Below, piece after piece: positions 1 through 10,168 of a stretch of DNA of 64,000 bases (positions within the stretch are counted from its first letter, which is position 1; every line of letters starts with the position of its first letter). Under the pieces are notes generated by a model. It made no database searches. It was not told where the DNA came from and worked only from the letters and a program-made list of their open reading frames with translations. The stretch is from Cherax quadricarinatus (lineage: Eukaryota; Arthropoda; Malacostraca; Decapoda; Parastacidae). Position numbers and translations under genes: made by a program. The stretch spans positions 10,881,658 to 10,945,657 of the forward strand of contig NC_091293.1 in NCBI RefSeq assembly GCF_038502225.1. Direction: 5' to 3'.

Positions 1-296
1 TGCTGATGGACCCTCCTTTAACCCAGACTCTCTCATTGACTTTTTGACAGCAACTGATTTACTGCACAAACTCTGATGATGATGCCTCTAATACTCCTCA
101 CAACCCTTTCTACCTCAATATCTTGCTACCCTCTACCCCTGCACTATCCACTGCCTCGTTGCACTCCATGATCTAATAATCATCCCTCTCCCTCTTTCTA
201 GCCAATATCCCTGCATCCTTCCCTGCCTCACTGCACTGTTTGACCCTTGTAGGTTAGTGCTTCTTATATTATAATAATAATAATAATATTCCACAC
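1..296. other. Unclassified AT-rich sequence with a short AAT microsatellite
   Basis: I see no gene here. Bases about 268-290 are a short run of AAT/ATA triplets. The rest has no reading frame or repeat that I can assign. Confidence 0.5.
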
Positions 297-1460
297 TGAT
301 AGGGTCAACAGGAAAGGTGGTGGAGTGGCAATGTATGTCAGAGATAATTTAAATTGTTGTGTTAGAAATATGTAAGATTAGAAACATTTGATACAGAATC
401 TGTTTGGCTATATCTCCTCGAGGTCATGAAAAATTAATTTTGGGTGTAATTTATAGGCCCCCAAACCTTGATAGGGAGTGCAGTAAGCTGTTATGGGACA
501 AAATTCATAAGGCATCTAGATATGAAATTGTTGTGATAATGGGAGATTTTAACTTTAGACTAATTAATTGGAACAATGTGATAGAAAATGTTGAGTCTAT
601 TGACTTTCTTGATACGGTTCAGGATTGCTTTTTAAAACAGTTTGTGACAGAACAAACTAGGGAAAATAACCTGCTTGACTTGGTTCTTGCCAACAAAGAA
701 TCACTAATTAATAATCATGTGGTTAATGATGAGCTTGGGGAAAGTGATCACAAATCACTTAGTTTCAATATATCATGGAATTACCCATCAATCAAGTCTC
801 TGTCCCAGGCCTCCGCATAGCCGATATCATGGGTCTAAGAAATTACCTGAGTGGGCTGAATTGGAATGACCTGAGTATAGGTCAGGTAGGTGGCGATGGT
901 TGCAATTTGACGACATTAAGAGCATAGTTCTGTATGCCCAGACAACTTATGTTCTGAGTAGGGAAATTAGATCTAAAAAAATGATCCCCAATGGATAAAC
1001 AATAGATTAAAACATCTCATTGTTCAAAAGAGAGGCATATACAGGCATATCAAATGAGGGGATGGGCTGTTAAGAAATCAATATATTCAATTAAAGAGCT
1101 AAATAAATAAAAAAAGAATAAGAAAAACAAAAAAGGATTATAAGAACAAAGTCGCAAGGGATTTGAAGACTAACCCAAAAGTTTTTTTTTCAGGTATACA
1201 GAAGTAAGATTAGGGACAAGATTGGCCCACTTAAAAGTAACTCTGGTTAGATCACTGACAGTGATAAGTTTTTTACTCAGGAAGATACTAGCTAAATTCC
1301 AGAAATAAAAATTATGTAGAACAGGACGATAATAAACTATGCAGTAACTAGTGACATGGCCCTCAGACAAATAGAGAAATTAAAACCTAACAAATCCCCA
1401 GGCCCTGATGAACTTTTTGCAAGGGTTTTAAATTGATGTAAAGAGGAACTTAGCAAACCT
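297..1460 (+). pseudogene. CR1-like LINE fragment, ORF2 endonuclease to start of RT (broken)
   Basis: This is a decayed copy of the same LINE family as the near-complete element at 13135-19271. Its left edge aligns with about 14516 of that element and its right edge with about 15700. The best preserved part, 404-820, reads as the C-terminal half of an APE-type endonuclease: it contains IYRPPN, GDFNF, the LLDLVLAN block and a SDH motif, in that order. After 820 the frame is broken repeatedly by stops and small indels. The RT entry motif (NKSPGPDE in the intact copy) is still visible near 1390. The copy stops abruptly at the BEL LTR, and a more 3' piece of the same LINE resumes at 6848. It is not functional. 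Confidence 0.85.
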
Positions 1461-2427
1461 TGCCTACCCTGGCAAGCTCTGTTGACACCGAGCTCTGAGG
1501 TCGGTACCTCAGCCTCACAAGTGGCTTATAGGACAGATTTTCATAAATGACTGATGTTGCAAGAAATCTCGCCTCCATGCAAGTTTAAAGGACTAACTTA
1601 CTTGGTGATGTAGAGTCTATTCTGGTCTTCAACCTCCCTAAGCTCAGCCCCTTTGGACTTTCCCTCAGAAACCACGTGCAACCTGGAGTCTTAGTTCCTG
1701 CAATATTCAATCTATATTAGTGACCTGGCTGCACCTCAGAAATTCCTGTATCCAAGAGGGTGTGTATCCCCTAGTATAACTATGCAGAAACGAACACTAG
1801 CTTCTAGGTAGACAAGAGACAAAATCGTGTACTGGTCATGAACTGCCGGCTGCACAAAGACCACAGCTCAACTCACTCGCAACTTTCCCCAGACACTGGC
1901 CAGAATCCAAAGAAAAAGTGGAGGTCTTGTCTTACTGTATGTGCCTGATGGAGGAGGACATCTACAGTATGTCGAGGTGCCTCCACCAGATTTCCCCAGG
2001 TATCATATGTGAAGACACTTGGGGGCGCCACCTGCTGATCATGGCACATGTTGTTCAGATGGTGTCTAGTCATAGAAGGAAGTTCTGGCGTCTTTGAGAC
2101 CCACGGCTCATCATTCAAACTTGGGCTGGCAGTTCTCCCTAGCTAACATAACCTAGTGTTTGCCTACATTCGGCCTATTACTACCTATGTTAAGATCTTA
2201 GGTCTACATTATTATTATCTACAGTTGCCTCAATAATCCTAATATTAGTGTACTAACAGTATAAGCTACCTACTTCTTCTCTGAAGGGTAAATCTATCAA
2301 TTAAGAAGTACCTTCCAACCACCTTCGCCAACCCAGGTGAGTGTGTTTGTGTTTTGGGTGGGTGTAAGGGCCCTCGAATGGTGTGTTTTTCCCTGTTGGG
2401 ACTTCTCGGACCGAATAAGTTCCAACA
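1461..2427 (-). repeat. BEL/Pao downstream (3') LTR
   Basis: About 967 bp matching 5759-6724 with an offset of about 4297. On the minus strand it begins TGTTGGAACTTATTC at 2427. Its far end near 1461 joins CR1 sequence directly. Confidence 0.85.
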
Positions 2428-2437
2428 TCCTCCCGCC
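2428..2437 (-). other. Polypurine tract of the BEL/Pao element
   Basis: On the minus strand the ten bases immediately before the downstream LTR read GGCGGGAGGA. An all-purine run in this position is the usual primer site for plus-strand DNA synthesis in LTR elements. Confidence 0.6.
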
Positions 2438-2457
2438 GGTGAAGGTAGGCGCTAAGT

Positions 2458-4839
2458 CTAAATCAAGTTCACCTTCCGCGAGCCCCCACGGCGGACCCTG
2501 GACACGAGTGCTGTCCGGCCACTCTCGTCAAGCAGACTCCGGTCTAACTTCAACCTTCCAGTTTCCCCTGCGTGGACCTCTGGGGGTGTAAACTTGTTGG
2601 TTCCTGTGGTCTTAGCACCCCTTCCTTTAACTTTGACATCTCTCGTATGTCTAGCCTTGACTGAGCGGCTCCGTACTTTCCCACCCAGTGGCCCACATGC
2701 CCTGGTAGCCTTTCCTCCCACTGATACGAGGTTCCCTGGATTTAATGGCAATCTATCTCCCTCTTTACGTACCCTGTAAAAGTGTTTTCCCAAGGTGGCC
2801 GAGTGTTCGTCACTCCCTACCTGGTTAAGCTTCCCTGGCGGTTCATCGTGTATACTGGTACTCATTATCACTACTCCCCCAGCTATCATGGGGACAGCTT
2901 CTTCTCTATCTGGCATGGTGGGGAATTCAGGTGGAATCCTGCTGCCTATGATGTATCCTACTGGGGATCTGTATAAACCAATTCCTTCCCTAAACGTCCG
3001 TCGTGTAGACAGGAAGTCATCTATCTGATTGGCTCCCACCAGGATACCTACATTTCTGACTGTGTCAGTGGTAATTCCCTGGTCTGCCAGCTTCACGTCA
3101 AGGTCTTTCAATCGCTTAGCTGCTGCAGCAAGACCTCTCGCTGTAATTGCCGTGGGTAACGTCTCTACCACCAAGGCTGTAATGTCTCTGCGATGTCCAC
3201 CTAATTTGACTGTGACATCCACCACATCATAAGATTTGGGTGGGGCCTGACTTATAGCCCCTCCCAACATCATACTAACTTTCCTTGTGGCCTTCAACTT
3301 TAATTTAGCCACCAACTTCTTTGTTATCAAGGATACTTGTGCTCCTGAGTCAAAGAATAATCGGGTTGTTTCGGACCTGTGCCCATTCACAACCTTTGCC
3401 ATGACTGTAGGTAGGGCAGCACCTCCGTGATTCTCACTCAGATTAGAGACTTCACTCCCACTAATCACGCTGGCTACCATTTCAGGCTCAGACTCACTTT
3501 CTATCTCTACCTGAGAGATATCCCTACTAGCCTGGGGTTCCCTTAAATTATTGGGACATAGTGCAGTATGGTGCTTACCTTTGCAACAGACTCGACACTC
3601 ACTGAGCTGGGTGCCACAGTCTCTCGCAAAGTGTTCCCCACAACACTTGAAGCAGAGTCTCAACTCCTTTAGTCTCTGTTGCCTACTGCTCAGTGTTGTA
3701 TACTCTGAGCAACTCGTGCTAGCGTGTTCGCCTTCACAGAACACGCCTATTCTGGCATGAGTGCCTCTGAGGTTCCGCTTAGAGGATCTTACCTGAGACA
3801 CTTCTTTACCATAGTATGCTCCAACGTTAGTCGTATGAGCTTTAGACTGATCTCTCGAGATCTTTGAGTAACTGTCTGGGTTTTTATGTGGTGATGGTGG
3901 TGACTCTTCTCTCACACCTATACTCAAATGAGAAACGAGATCTCCCAACCCCTCAACAATTTGTTGTATCGTGAACCTATTCATCCGATATTTTAGGTGT
4001 AACTCATGCACTGTAGTGCCAGCCAGTTTCCTCTGAATCACCTGACTGATGAACCATTCTGACTTACCCCAATCATGTAAATCTTTAAGACTATTTGTCA
4101 AACTCATAACTTCGATTCGGAACTTCTCTAGGCTCTGACGGTCATGGCGACAAGCCTCTAGATCCAACAACCGATAAAGTATAGCTACCTTTATCTCCTC
4201 AGTGTTGCCAAACATGTCCTTTAATTGGTCTTTGGCATGTTGGTAATTAGTGTCAGTGGTTTGGTAATGCCGGACCAAGTCCAAGGCTTTACCCTTGAGC
4301 TGTGAACGTAAATACTGTAATTTGACGGCATCTGACAAATCGTCTCTGTCATCTATCTGGGTTTTAAACTGATCCCAGAAAGCAATGTACTCTGTTAAGG
4401 TTCCGTCGAACGTTGGTAAATTCAACTGGGGCAATCTGGGCAACACATTAATAGGCGTGCTGTTGTTCGTGTTCCCTGAAACATTTGCTGCCCCTGCTGT
4501 ACCGGCCTTCAGAGTCTTTATTAACTGCCTGCAGAGTCTCATCTCTGCTTTACACTCTGCCCTTCGTTCGTCATAGCCCTTCCGTGCTACCTCGACTGTA
4601 TAGTCAGAATCACCTGTAGCATAGGCCTCTGTCTCATAAAGGATAAATGATCTCTCAAAGGCCTCTAGCCTTTGCTCCAAAGGTTTCAGGCAACTCTCTA
4701 GTTCCTCACAGTCTACATCCTGATCTTGCCTGGCCATACGACACTCACATGCTTTGTTCAGGCGTCCCTTATAGGCTCCCATAGACCGCTTTAATTGACT
4801 TAGAGCTGAGACAGCTGGTACTTCATCTTCACCTACCAT
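2458..4839 (-). CDS. BEL/Pao Gag-protease polyprotein
   Basis: 793 codons, open throughout, starting at the first Met after the leader. Residues about 1-110 form a charged, probably helical N-terminus. Residues about 130-290 match the DUF1759 Gag domain (motif LPTFDG, then the W-D-F and LRSQLKG region). Two zinc knuckles follow at about 393-430 (CFKCCGEHF, then CRVCCKGKHH). A DUF1758-type aspartic protease starts near residue 495 with catalytic DSGA. The protein then reaches the linker motif YIIGSRIPPEF, which in BEL/Pao elements normally leads into RT, but here it runs into about 150 basic residues and stops. No RT motif is present, so pol has been lost. Gag would package element RNA; the protease would cut the polyprotein. 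Confidence 0.8.
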   Translation of the reverse strand: MVGEDEVPAVSALSQLKRSMGAYKGRLNKACECRMARQDQDVDCEELESCLKPLEQRLEAFERSFILYETEAYATGDSDYTVEVARKGYDERRAECKAEMRLCRQLIKTLKAGTAGAANVSGNTNNSTPINVLPRLPQLNLPTFDGTLTEYIAFWDQFKTQIDDRDDLSDAVKLQYLRSQLKGKALDLVRHYQTTDTNYQHAKDQLKDMFGNTEEIKVAILYRLLDLEACRHDRQSLEKFRIEVMSLTNSLKDLHDWGKSEWFISQVIQRKLAGTTVHELHLKYRMNRFTIQQIVEGLGDLVSHLSIGVREESPPSPHKNPDSYSKISRDQSKAHTTNVGAYYGKEVSQVRSSKRNLRGTHARIGVFCEGEHASTSCSEYTTLSSRQQRLKELRLCFKCCGEHFARDCGTQLSECRVCCKGKHHTALCPNNLREPQASRDISQVEIESESEPEMVASVISGSEVSNLSENHGGAALPTVMAKVVNGHRSETTRLFFDSGAQVSLITKKLVAKLKLKATRKVSMMLGGAISQAPPKSYDVVDVTVKLGGHRRDITALVVETLPTAITARGLAAAAKRLKDLDVKLADQGITTDTVRNVGILVGANQIDDFLSTRRTFREGIGLYRSPVGYIIGSRIPPEFPTMPDREEAVPMIAGGVVIMSTSIHDEPPGKLNQVGSDEHSATLGKHFYRVRKEGDRLPLNPGNLVSVGGKATRACGPLGGKVRSRSVKARHTRDVKVKGRGAKTTGTNKFTPPEVHAGETGRLKLDRSLLDESGRTALVSRVRRGGSRKVNLI

Positions 4840-5758
4840 AGTTGCGGTTTAGTTAAGATCACAGTACTAATTTGTACTTCAATTAGCCCACCCCACAGCA
4901 CGAACGGTATTAGGCAAGAATGAACGAGTCTCAAGGCTTCTCAACAAGCTTAACAACTCCCTTTATTATATTGACTCTACTCTGAATAAAAAATGTACAC
5001 TGTTAGCTCTCAAATCCCAATCGAAATGTGTATCGATGTGAAAGCTTAACCTAGCAATTTCCTGTACAATGTCAGCAAATAATTACAGGACTTAACCTAG
5101 TCTCAGGTACAATTCACAAATCCCACATTAAAATGAGTCAAAGACAATGAAAATCACACAATAAAAAGTGCAGTATACAAATTAAAAAATCACTTGGTTA
5201 GCACAAATAAATTCAACAATTCAACTTGTGAAACAGTAAATGAATAATGTATGTAAACAGCTTGGCCTAACTGTGCCCAGCTTACTCAGTCTAGCATGGA
5301 TGGTTGGATAAGGTAAATCCTAACCTAACTAGTGTGCTATAGCTTAAACCTGGCTTTAGAACTCCCTGTAAATAATAACTAGGTTAAATCTGTCCTAGCT
5401 ACTATAACTGTTGTAAATATTGCACAAGCCTAGCCTAACTGTGGCTACCTTGCAAATCCACTGTAAGTAATTAACACACAAGTCTCCTACTCTGGATTAC
5501 TTGTAATCACTGTAAATAATTAAATTCACAAGCTTCTCTAGCCTACCTGGCCTGCCTGTAAATTACTGCAAATAACAACTTCTGTGTACAGTCAGCTTGG
5601 CCTAGCCTCTGTGTAACTCTGGGCCTGGGTGCTAACTTAACCTAACTCTGTTAAACTGGTTCCTAACTGTGGCCTAGCTATGTTAATTTTAACCTAGCTA
5701 TTCTACATCACGGTTCGAAGGACCACTTGTGAAAATTTGTCTGGACTGCCTCCGAGTC
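4840..5758 (-). other. BEL/Pao leader between upstream LTR and gag
   Basis: About 920 bp with no frame of note, AT-rich, with many loosely repeated 'cctagcctaact'-like words. It is the 5' untranslated leader of the element. A long leader is common where RNA packaging signals lie, but I see no defined structure. Confidence 0.6.
5706..5725 (-). promoter_or_regulatory. Candidate tRNA primer-binding site of the BEL/Pao element
   Basis: The minus strand reads TGGTCCTTCGAACCGTG, beginning with the TGG expected to pair with a tRNA CCA end. It lies about 33 bases inside the LTR edge set by alignment of the two LTRs, which is farther than usual. Either the LTR edge is off or this is only a resemblance. 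Confidence 0.4.
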
Positions 5759-6725
5759 GCCTACCCTGGCAAGCTCTGTTGACACCGAGCTCTGAGGTCG
5801 GTACCTCAGCCTCACAAGTGGCTTATAGGACAGATTTTCATAAATGACTGATGTTGCAAGAAATCTCGCCTGCATGCACGTTTAAAGGACTAACTTACTT
5901 GGTGATGTAGAGTCTATTCTGGTCTTCAACCTCCCTAAGCTTAGCCCCTTTGGACTTCCCCTCAGAAACCACGTGCAACCGGGAGCCTTAGTTCCTGCAA
6001 TATTCAATCGATATTAGTGACCTGCCTGCACCTCAGAAATTCCTGTATCCAAGAGGGTGTGTATCCCCTAGTATAACTATGCAGAAACGGACACTAGCTT
6101 CTAGGTAGACAAGAGACAAAATCACGTACTGGTCATGAACTGCCGGCTGCACAAAGGCCACAGCTCAACTCACTCGCAATTTTCCCCAGACACTGGCCAG
6201 GATCCTAAGAAAAAAGGGAGGTCTTGTCTTACTGTATGTGCCTGATGGAGGAGGACATCTACGGTATGTCGAGGTGCCTCCACCAGATTTCCCCAGGTCT
6301 CATATGTGAAGACACGTGGGGGCGCCACCTGCTGATCATGGCACGTGTTGTTCAGATGGTGTCTAGTCATAGAAGAAAGATCTGGCGTCTTCGAGACCCG
6401 CGCCTCGTCGTTCAAACTTGGGCTGCCAGTTCTCCCTAGCTAACTTAACCTAGTGTTTGCCTACATTTGGCCTATTACTACCTATGTTAAGGTCTTAGGT
6501 CTACATTATTATTATCTACAGTTGCCTCAATAATCCTAATATTAGTGTACTAACAGTATAAACTACCTACTTCTTCCCTGAAGGGTAAATCTATCAATTA
6601 AGAAGTACCTTCCAACCACCTTTGCCAACCTAGGTGAGTGTGTTTGTGTTTTGGGTGGGTGTAAGGGCCCTCGAACGGTGTGTTTTTCCCCTTTGGGACT
6701 TCTCAGACCGAATAAGTTCCAACAT

Positions 6726-6832
6726 ATACTTTTCACCCAGGTAGATCCGTTTGTGACTTGATAAAGCCCATTGTGTGGGCGAAATGTTGTCAATAAAGGA
6801 TCACATTATGATATTGTGTATATGGACTTCAG
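6726..6832 (+). mobile_element. PLE family B 3'-end fragment
   Basis: Matches the 3' end of the PLE pair at 16094-18116, including 'gtgtgggcgaaa' and the 'caataaaggatcacatta' segment. It carries a hammerhead-like motif. The flanking 15-bp direct repeat is the target duplication of a very short insertion. Confidence 0.8.
6754..6792 (+). ncRNA. Hammerhead-ribozyme-like motif (PLE family B)
   Basis: Stem I is UGAC with GUCA. The core reads UUGAUAA, stem II is GCCCAU/GUGGGC with a UGU loop and one U-G pair, then GAAA, a two-pair stem III and the GUU cleavage triplet. Positions 3 and 8 are U and A. One unpaired A lies between the core and stem II. Confidence 0.55.
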
Positions 6833-6847
6833 AATAAGTTCCAACAT

Positions 6848-7190
6848 TAAGGAAACTTAAAGCACACATGTGAAAAGAATGTAGGAGTTCTGGTTAGCAG
6901 TAATCTGAAACCAAGACAACAATTCATAAGCGTTCGCAAAAGAGCTAACAGAACCCTTGGCTTCATATCAAGGAGCATAAATAATAGAAGTCCTCAGGTT
7001 GTTCAACCCTGTATATCTTTGGTTAGGCCTCATTTAGATTATGCTGCACGGTTCTGGTCACCGTATTACAGAATGGATATAAATGCACTGCAAAACATAC
7101 AGAGGAGGATGACAAAGTTGATCCCATGTATCAGAAATCTTCCTATGAGGATAGACTGTGGGCCCTAAATCTGCATTCTCTAGAGCCTTC
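6848..7190 (+). pseudogene. CR1-like LINE fragment, C-terminal part of ORF2
   Basis: Aligns with about 18490-18835 of the CR1 at 13135-19271. It covers the region after the RT catalytic site, including the conserved stretch that reads RPHLDYA in the intact copy. Small indels and stops break it. It is probably the same LINE copy as 297-1460, but roughly 800 bp that should lie between them is missing. Confidence 0.75.
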
Positions 7191-7194
7191 GATA

Positions 7195-10168
7195 CCTTTG
7201 ATATACCTTTGAAAAGTTTCGAGAGTTTCACTACTCTCAGAGCCCGGCCATGGGCCAGGCTCGTCTGGTACTAGAGTTTACCTGGAGAGAGTTCCGGGGA
7301 TCAACGCCCCTGCGGCCCGGTCTGTGACCAGGCCTCCTGGTGGATCAGAGCCTGATCAACCAGGCTGTTACTGCTGGCTGCACGCAAACCAACGTACGAG
7401 CCACAGCCCGGCTGATCAGGAACCGACTTTAGGTGCTTGTCCAGTGCCAGCTTGAAGACTGCCAGGGGTCTGTTGGTAATCCCCCTTATGTATGCTGGGA
7501 GGCAGTTGAACAGTCTCAGGCCCCTGACACTTACTGTATGGTCTCTTAACGTGCTAGTGACACCCCTGCTTTTCATTGGGGGGATGTTGCATCGTCTGCC
7601 AAGTCTTTTGCTTTCGTAGTGAGTGATTTTCGTGTGCAAGTTCGGTACTAGTCCCTCTAGAATTTTCCAGGTGTATATCATCATGTATCTCTCCCGCCTG
7701 CGTTCCAGGGAATACAGGTTCATGAACCTCAAGCGCTCCCAGTAATTGAGGTGTTTTATCTCCGTTATGCGCGCCGTGAAGGTTCTCTGTACATTTTCTA
7801 GGTCAGCAATTTCACCTGCCTTGAAAGGTGCTGTTAGTGTGCAGCAATATTCCAGCCTAGATAGAACAAGTGACCTGAAGAGTGTCATCATGGGCTTGGC
7901 ATCCCTCGTTTTGAAGGTTCTCATTATCCATCCTGTCATTTTTCTAGCAGATGCGATCGATACAATGTTATGGTCCTTGAAGGTGAGATCCTCCGACATG
8001 ATCACTCCCAGGTCTTTGACGTTGGTGTTTCGCTCTATTTTGTGGCCAGAATTTGTTTTGTACTCTGATGAAGATTTAATTTCCTCGTGTTTACCATATC
8101 TGAGTAATTGAAATTTCTCATCGTTGAACTTCATATTGTTTTCTGCAGCCCACTGAAAGATTTGGTTGATGTCCGCCTGGAGCCTTGCAGTGTCTGCAAT
8201 GAAAGAAACTGTCATGCAGATTCGGGTGTCATCTGCAAAGGAAGACACGGTGCTGTGGCTGACATCTTTGTCTATGTCAGATATGAGGATGAGGAACAAG
8301 ATGGGAGCGAGTACTGTGCCTTGTGGAACGGAGCTTTTCACCGTGCCTGCCTCGGACTTTACTCTGTTGACTACTACTCTGTGTTCTGTTAGTGAAGAAA
8401 TTATAGATCCATCGACCGACTTTTCCTGTTATTCCTTTAGCACGCATTTTATGCGCTATTACGCCATGGTCACACTTGTCGAAGGCTTTTGCAAAGTCTG
8501 TATATATTACATCTGCATTCTTTTTGTCTTCTAGTGCATCTAGGACCTTGTCGTAGTGATCCAATAGTTGAGACAGACAGGAGAGACCTGTTCTAAACCC
8601 ATGTTGCCCTGGGTTGTGTAAGTGATGGGTTTCTAGATGGGTGGTGATCTTGCTTCTTAGGACTCTTTCAAAGATTTTTATGATATGGGATGTTAGTGCT
8701 ATCGGTCTGTAGTTCTTTGCTGTTGCTTTACTGCCCCCTTTGTGGAGTGGGGCTATGTCTGTTGTTTTTAGTAACTGTGGGACGACCCCCGTGTCCATGC
8801 TCCCTCTCCATAGGATGGTAAAGGCTCGTGATAGGGGCTTCTTGCAGTTCTTGATGAACACGGAGTTCCATGAGTCTGGCCCTGGGGCAGAGTGCATGGA
8901 CATGTCATTTATCGCCTGTTCGAAGTCATTTGGCGTCAGGATAACATCAGATAGGCTTGTGTTAACCAAATTCTGTGGCTCTCTCATAAAAAATTCATTT
9001 TGATCTTCGACTCTCAGTCTGGTTAATGGCTTGCTAAAAACTGAGTCATATTGGGACTTGAGTAGCTCACTCATTTCCTTGCTGTCATCTGTGTAGGACC
9101 CATCTTGTTTGAGTAGGGGCCCAATACTGGACGTTGTTCTCGACTTTGGTTTGGCATAGGAGAAGAAATACTTTGGGTTTCTTTCGATTTCATTTATGGC
9201 TTTTAGTTCTTCCCGCGATTCCTGACTCCTATAAGATTCCTTTAGCTTAAGTTCGATGTTTGCTATTTCTCTGACCAGTGTCTCCCTACGCATTTCAGAT
9301 AGATTGACCTCTTTTAGCCGCTCTGTTATTCTTTTCCATCGCCTGTAAAGAGAGCGCCTGTCTCTTTCTATTTTACATCTACTCCTCATTTTTCTTAGAG
9401 GAATAAGTCTTGTGCATACATCGAGTGCCACCAAGTTAATCTTTTCTAGGCATAAGTTGGGGTCTGTGTTGCTTAGTATATCTTCCCAGCTTATATCGGT
9501 TAGGACTTGGTTTACTTGGTCCCACTTTGTTTTTGTTATTGAAGCTGAATTTGGTGAATGCTCCCTCGTGACTAGTCTCATTATGTCGGTCTGGGGCTCC
9601 ATGCATACATGTCTGAACCTCAATTATGTTGTGATCTGAGTATATTGTTTTTGATATGGTGACATTTCTTATCAGATCATCATTGTTAGTGAAGATGAGG
9701 TCTAGTGTATTCTCCATTCTAGTAGGCTCTATTATTTGCTGGTTTAAATTGAATTTTGTGCAGAGATTTAAAAGCTCGTGTGAGTGTGAGTTTTCATCAG
9801 AGCTGCCTCCTGGTGTTATTACTGCAACAATATTATTTGCTATATTCCTCCATTTTAGGTGCCTTAAGTTGAAATCCCCCAGGAGCAAGATGTTGGGTGC
9901 AGGAGCTGGAAGATTTTCCAGACAGTGGTCAATTTTTAACAGCTGTTCCTGGAATTGCTGGGATGTTGCATCCGGAGGCTTGTAGACTACCACAATGACT
10001 AGGTTTTGGTTCTCGACCTTTACTGCTAAAACTTCCACTACATCATTTGAGGCATTAAGCAGTTCTGTGCAAACAAGTGACTCTGCAATGTACAGGCCAA
10101 CCCCCCCCTTTTGCCTGTTCACTCTGTCACATCTGTATAGGTTGTAACCTGGGATCCATATTTCGTTA
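7195..10168 (-). mobile_element. Jockey/CR1-type LINE, 5'-truncated, ORF2 and 3' tail
   Basis: A non-LTR retrotransposon on the minus strand. It holds APE endonuclease, RT and a C-terminal region, then a GC-rich 3' end at about 7265-7390. The same 3' end recurs at 28705-28830. The 5' edge near 10168 directly abuts the 3' end of a related copy. Confidence 0.85.
7301..10165 (-). pseudogene. LINE ORF2 (endonuclease-reverse transcriptase) with two frameshifts
   Basis: The endonuclease part (10165 to about 9545) keeps KGGVGLYIAES, VYKPPD, GDFNLRHLKW, LDLIFTN and a YSDHN motif. The frame shifts near 9545. The RT part (about 9600-8390) keeps SAPGPDSWN, NYRPIALTS, GQHGFRTGLSC and TDFAKAFDKCDH. A second shift lies near 8390, after which SVPQGTVLAPILF and the catalytic FADDT follow (8341 downward). 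The C-terminus includes YTWKILEGLVPN and extends to 7301. Catalytic residues are therefore retained but spread over three frames. The N-terminal part of the endonuclease is missing, and no ORF1 is present. It is a dead copy of moderate age. Confidence 0.85.

Larger units (their letters stand above)
1461..6846 (-). mobile_element. BEL/Pao-type LTR retrotransposon with gag-protease but no RT or integrase
   Basis: Two direct repeats of about 966 bp flank an internal region of about 3.3 kb on the minus strand. Each LTR begins TGTTGG and has a purine tract just before the downstream copy. The internal region has a long leader and one long frame with the DUF1759, zinc-knuckle and DUF1758-type protease order typical of BEL/Pao. 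RT, RNase H and integrase are absent, so the copy could move only if helped. The flanks are two non-adjacent parts of one CR1 LINE with no target duplication, so the locus has been rearranged since insertion. The LTRs differ at several dozen positions by eye, so it is not recent. Confidence 0.85.
5759..6846 (-). repeat. BEL/Pao upstream (5') LTR, split near its outer end by a PLE fragment
   Basis: 5759-6724 matches the other LTR. At the outer edge a 107-bp PLE end (6726-6832) has been inserted. The 15 bases AATAAGTTCCAACAT, which span the LTR edge, occur on both sides (6711-6725 and 6833-6847). Confidence 0.8.

Noticed and set aside
1873..2118. 81-codon frame found in both BEL LTRs (also 6170-6415)
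   Set aside because: It recurs only because the LTRs are copies of each other. Many of the differences alter amino acids, and no known domain is present.
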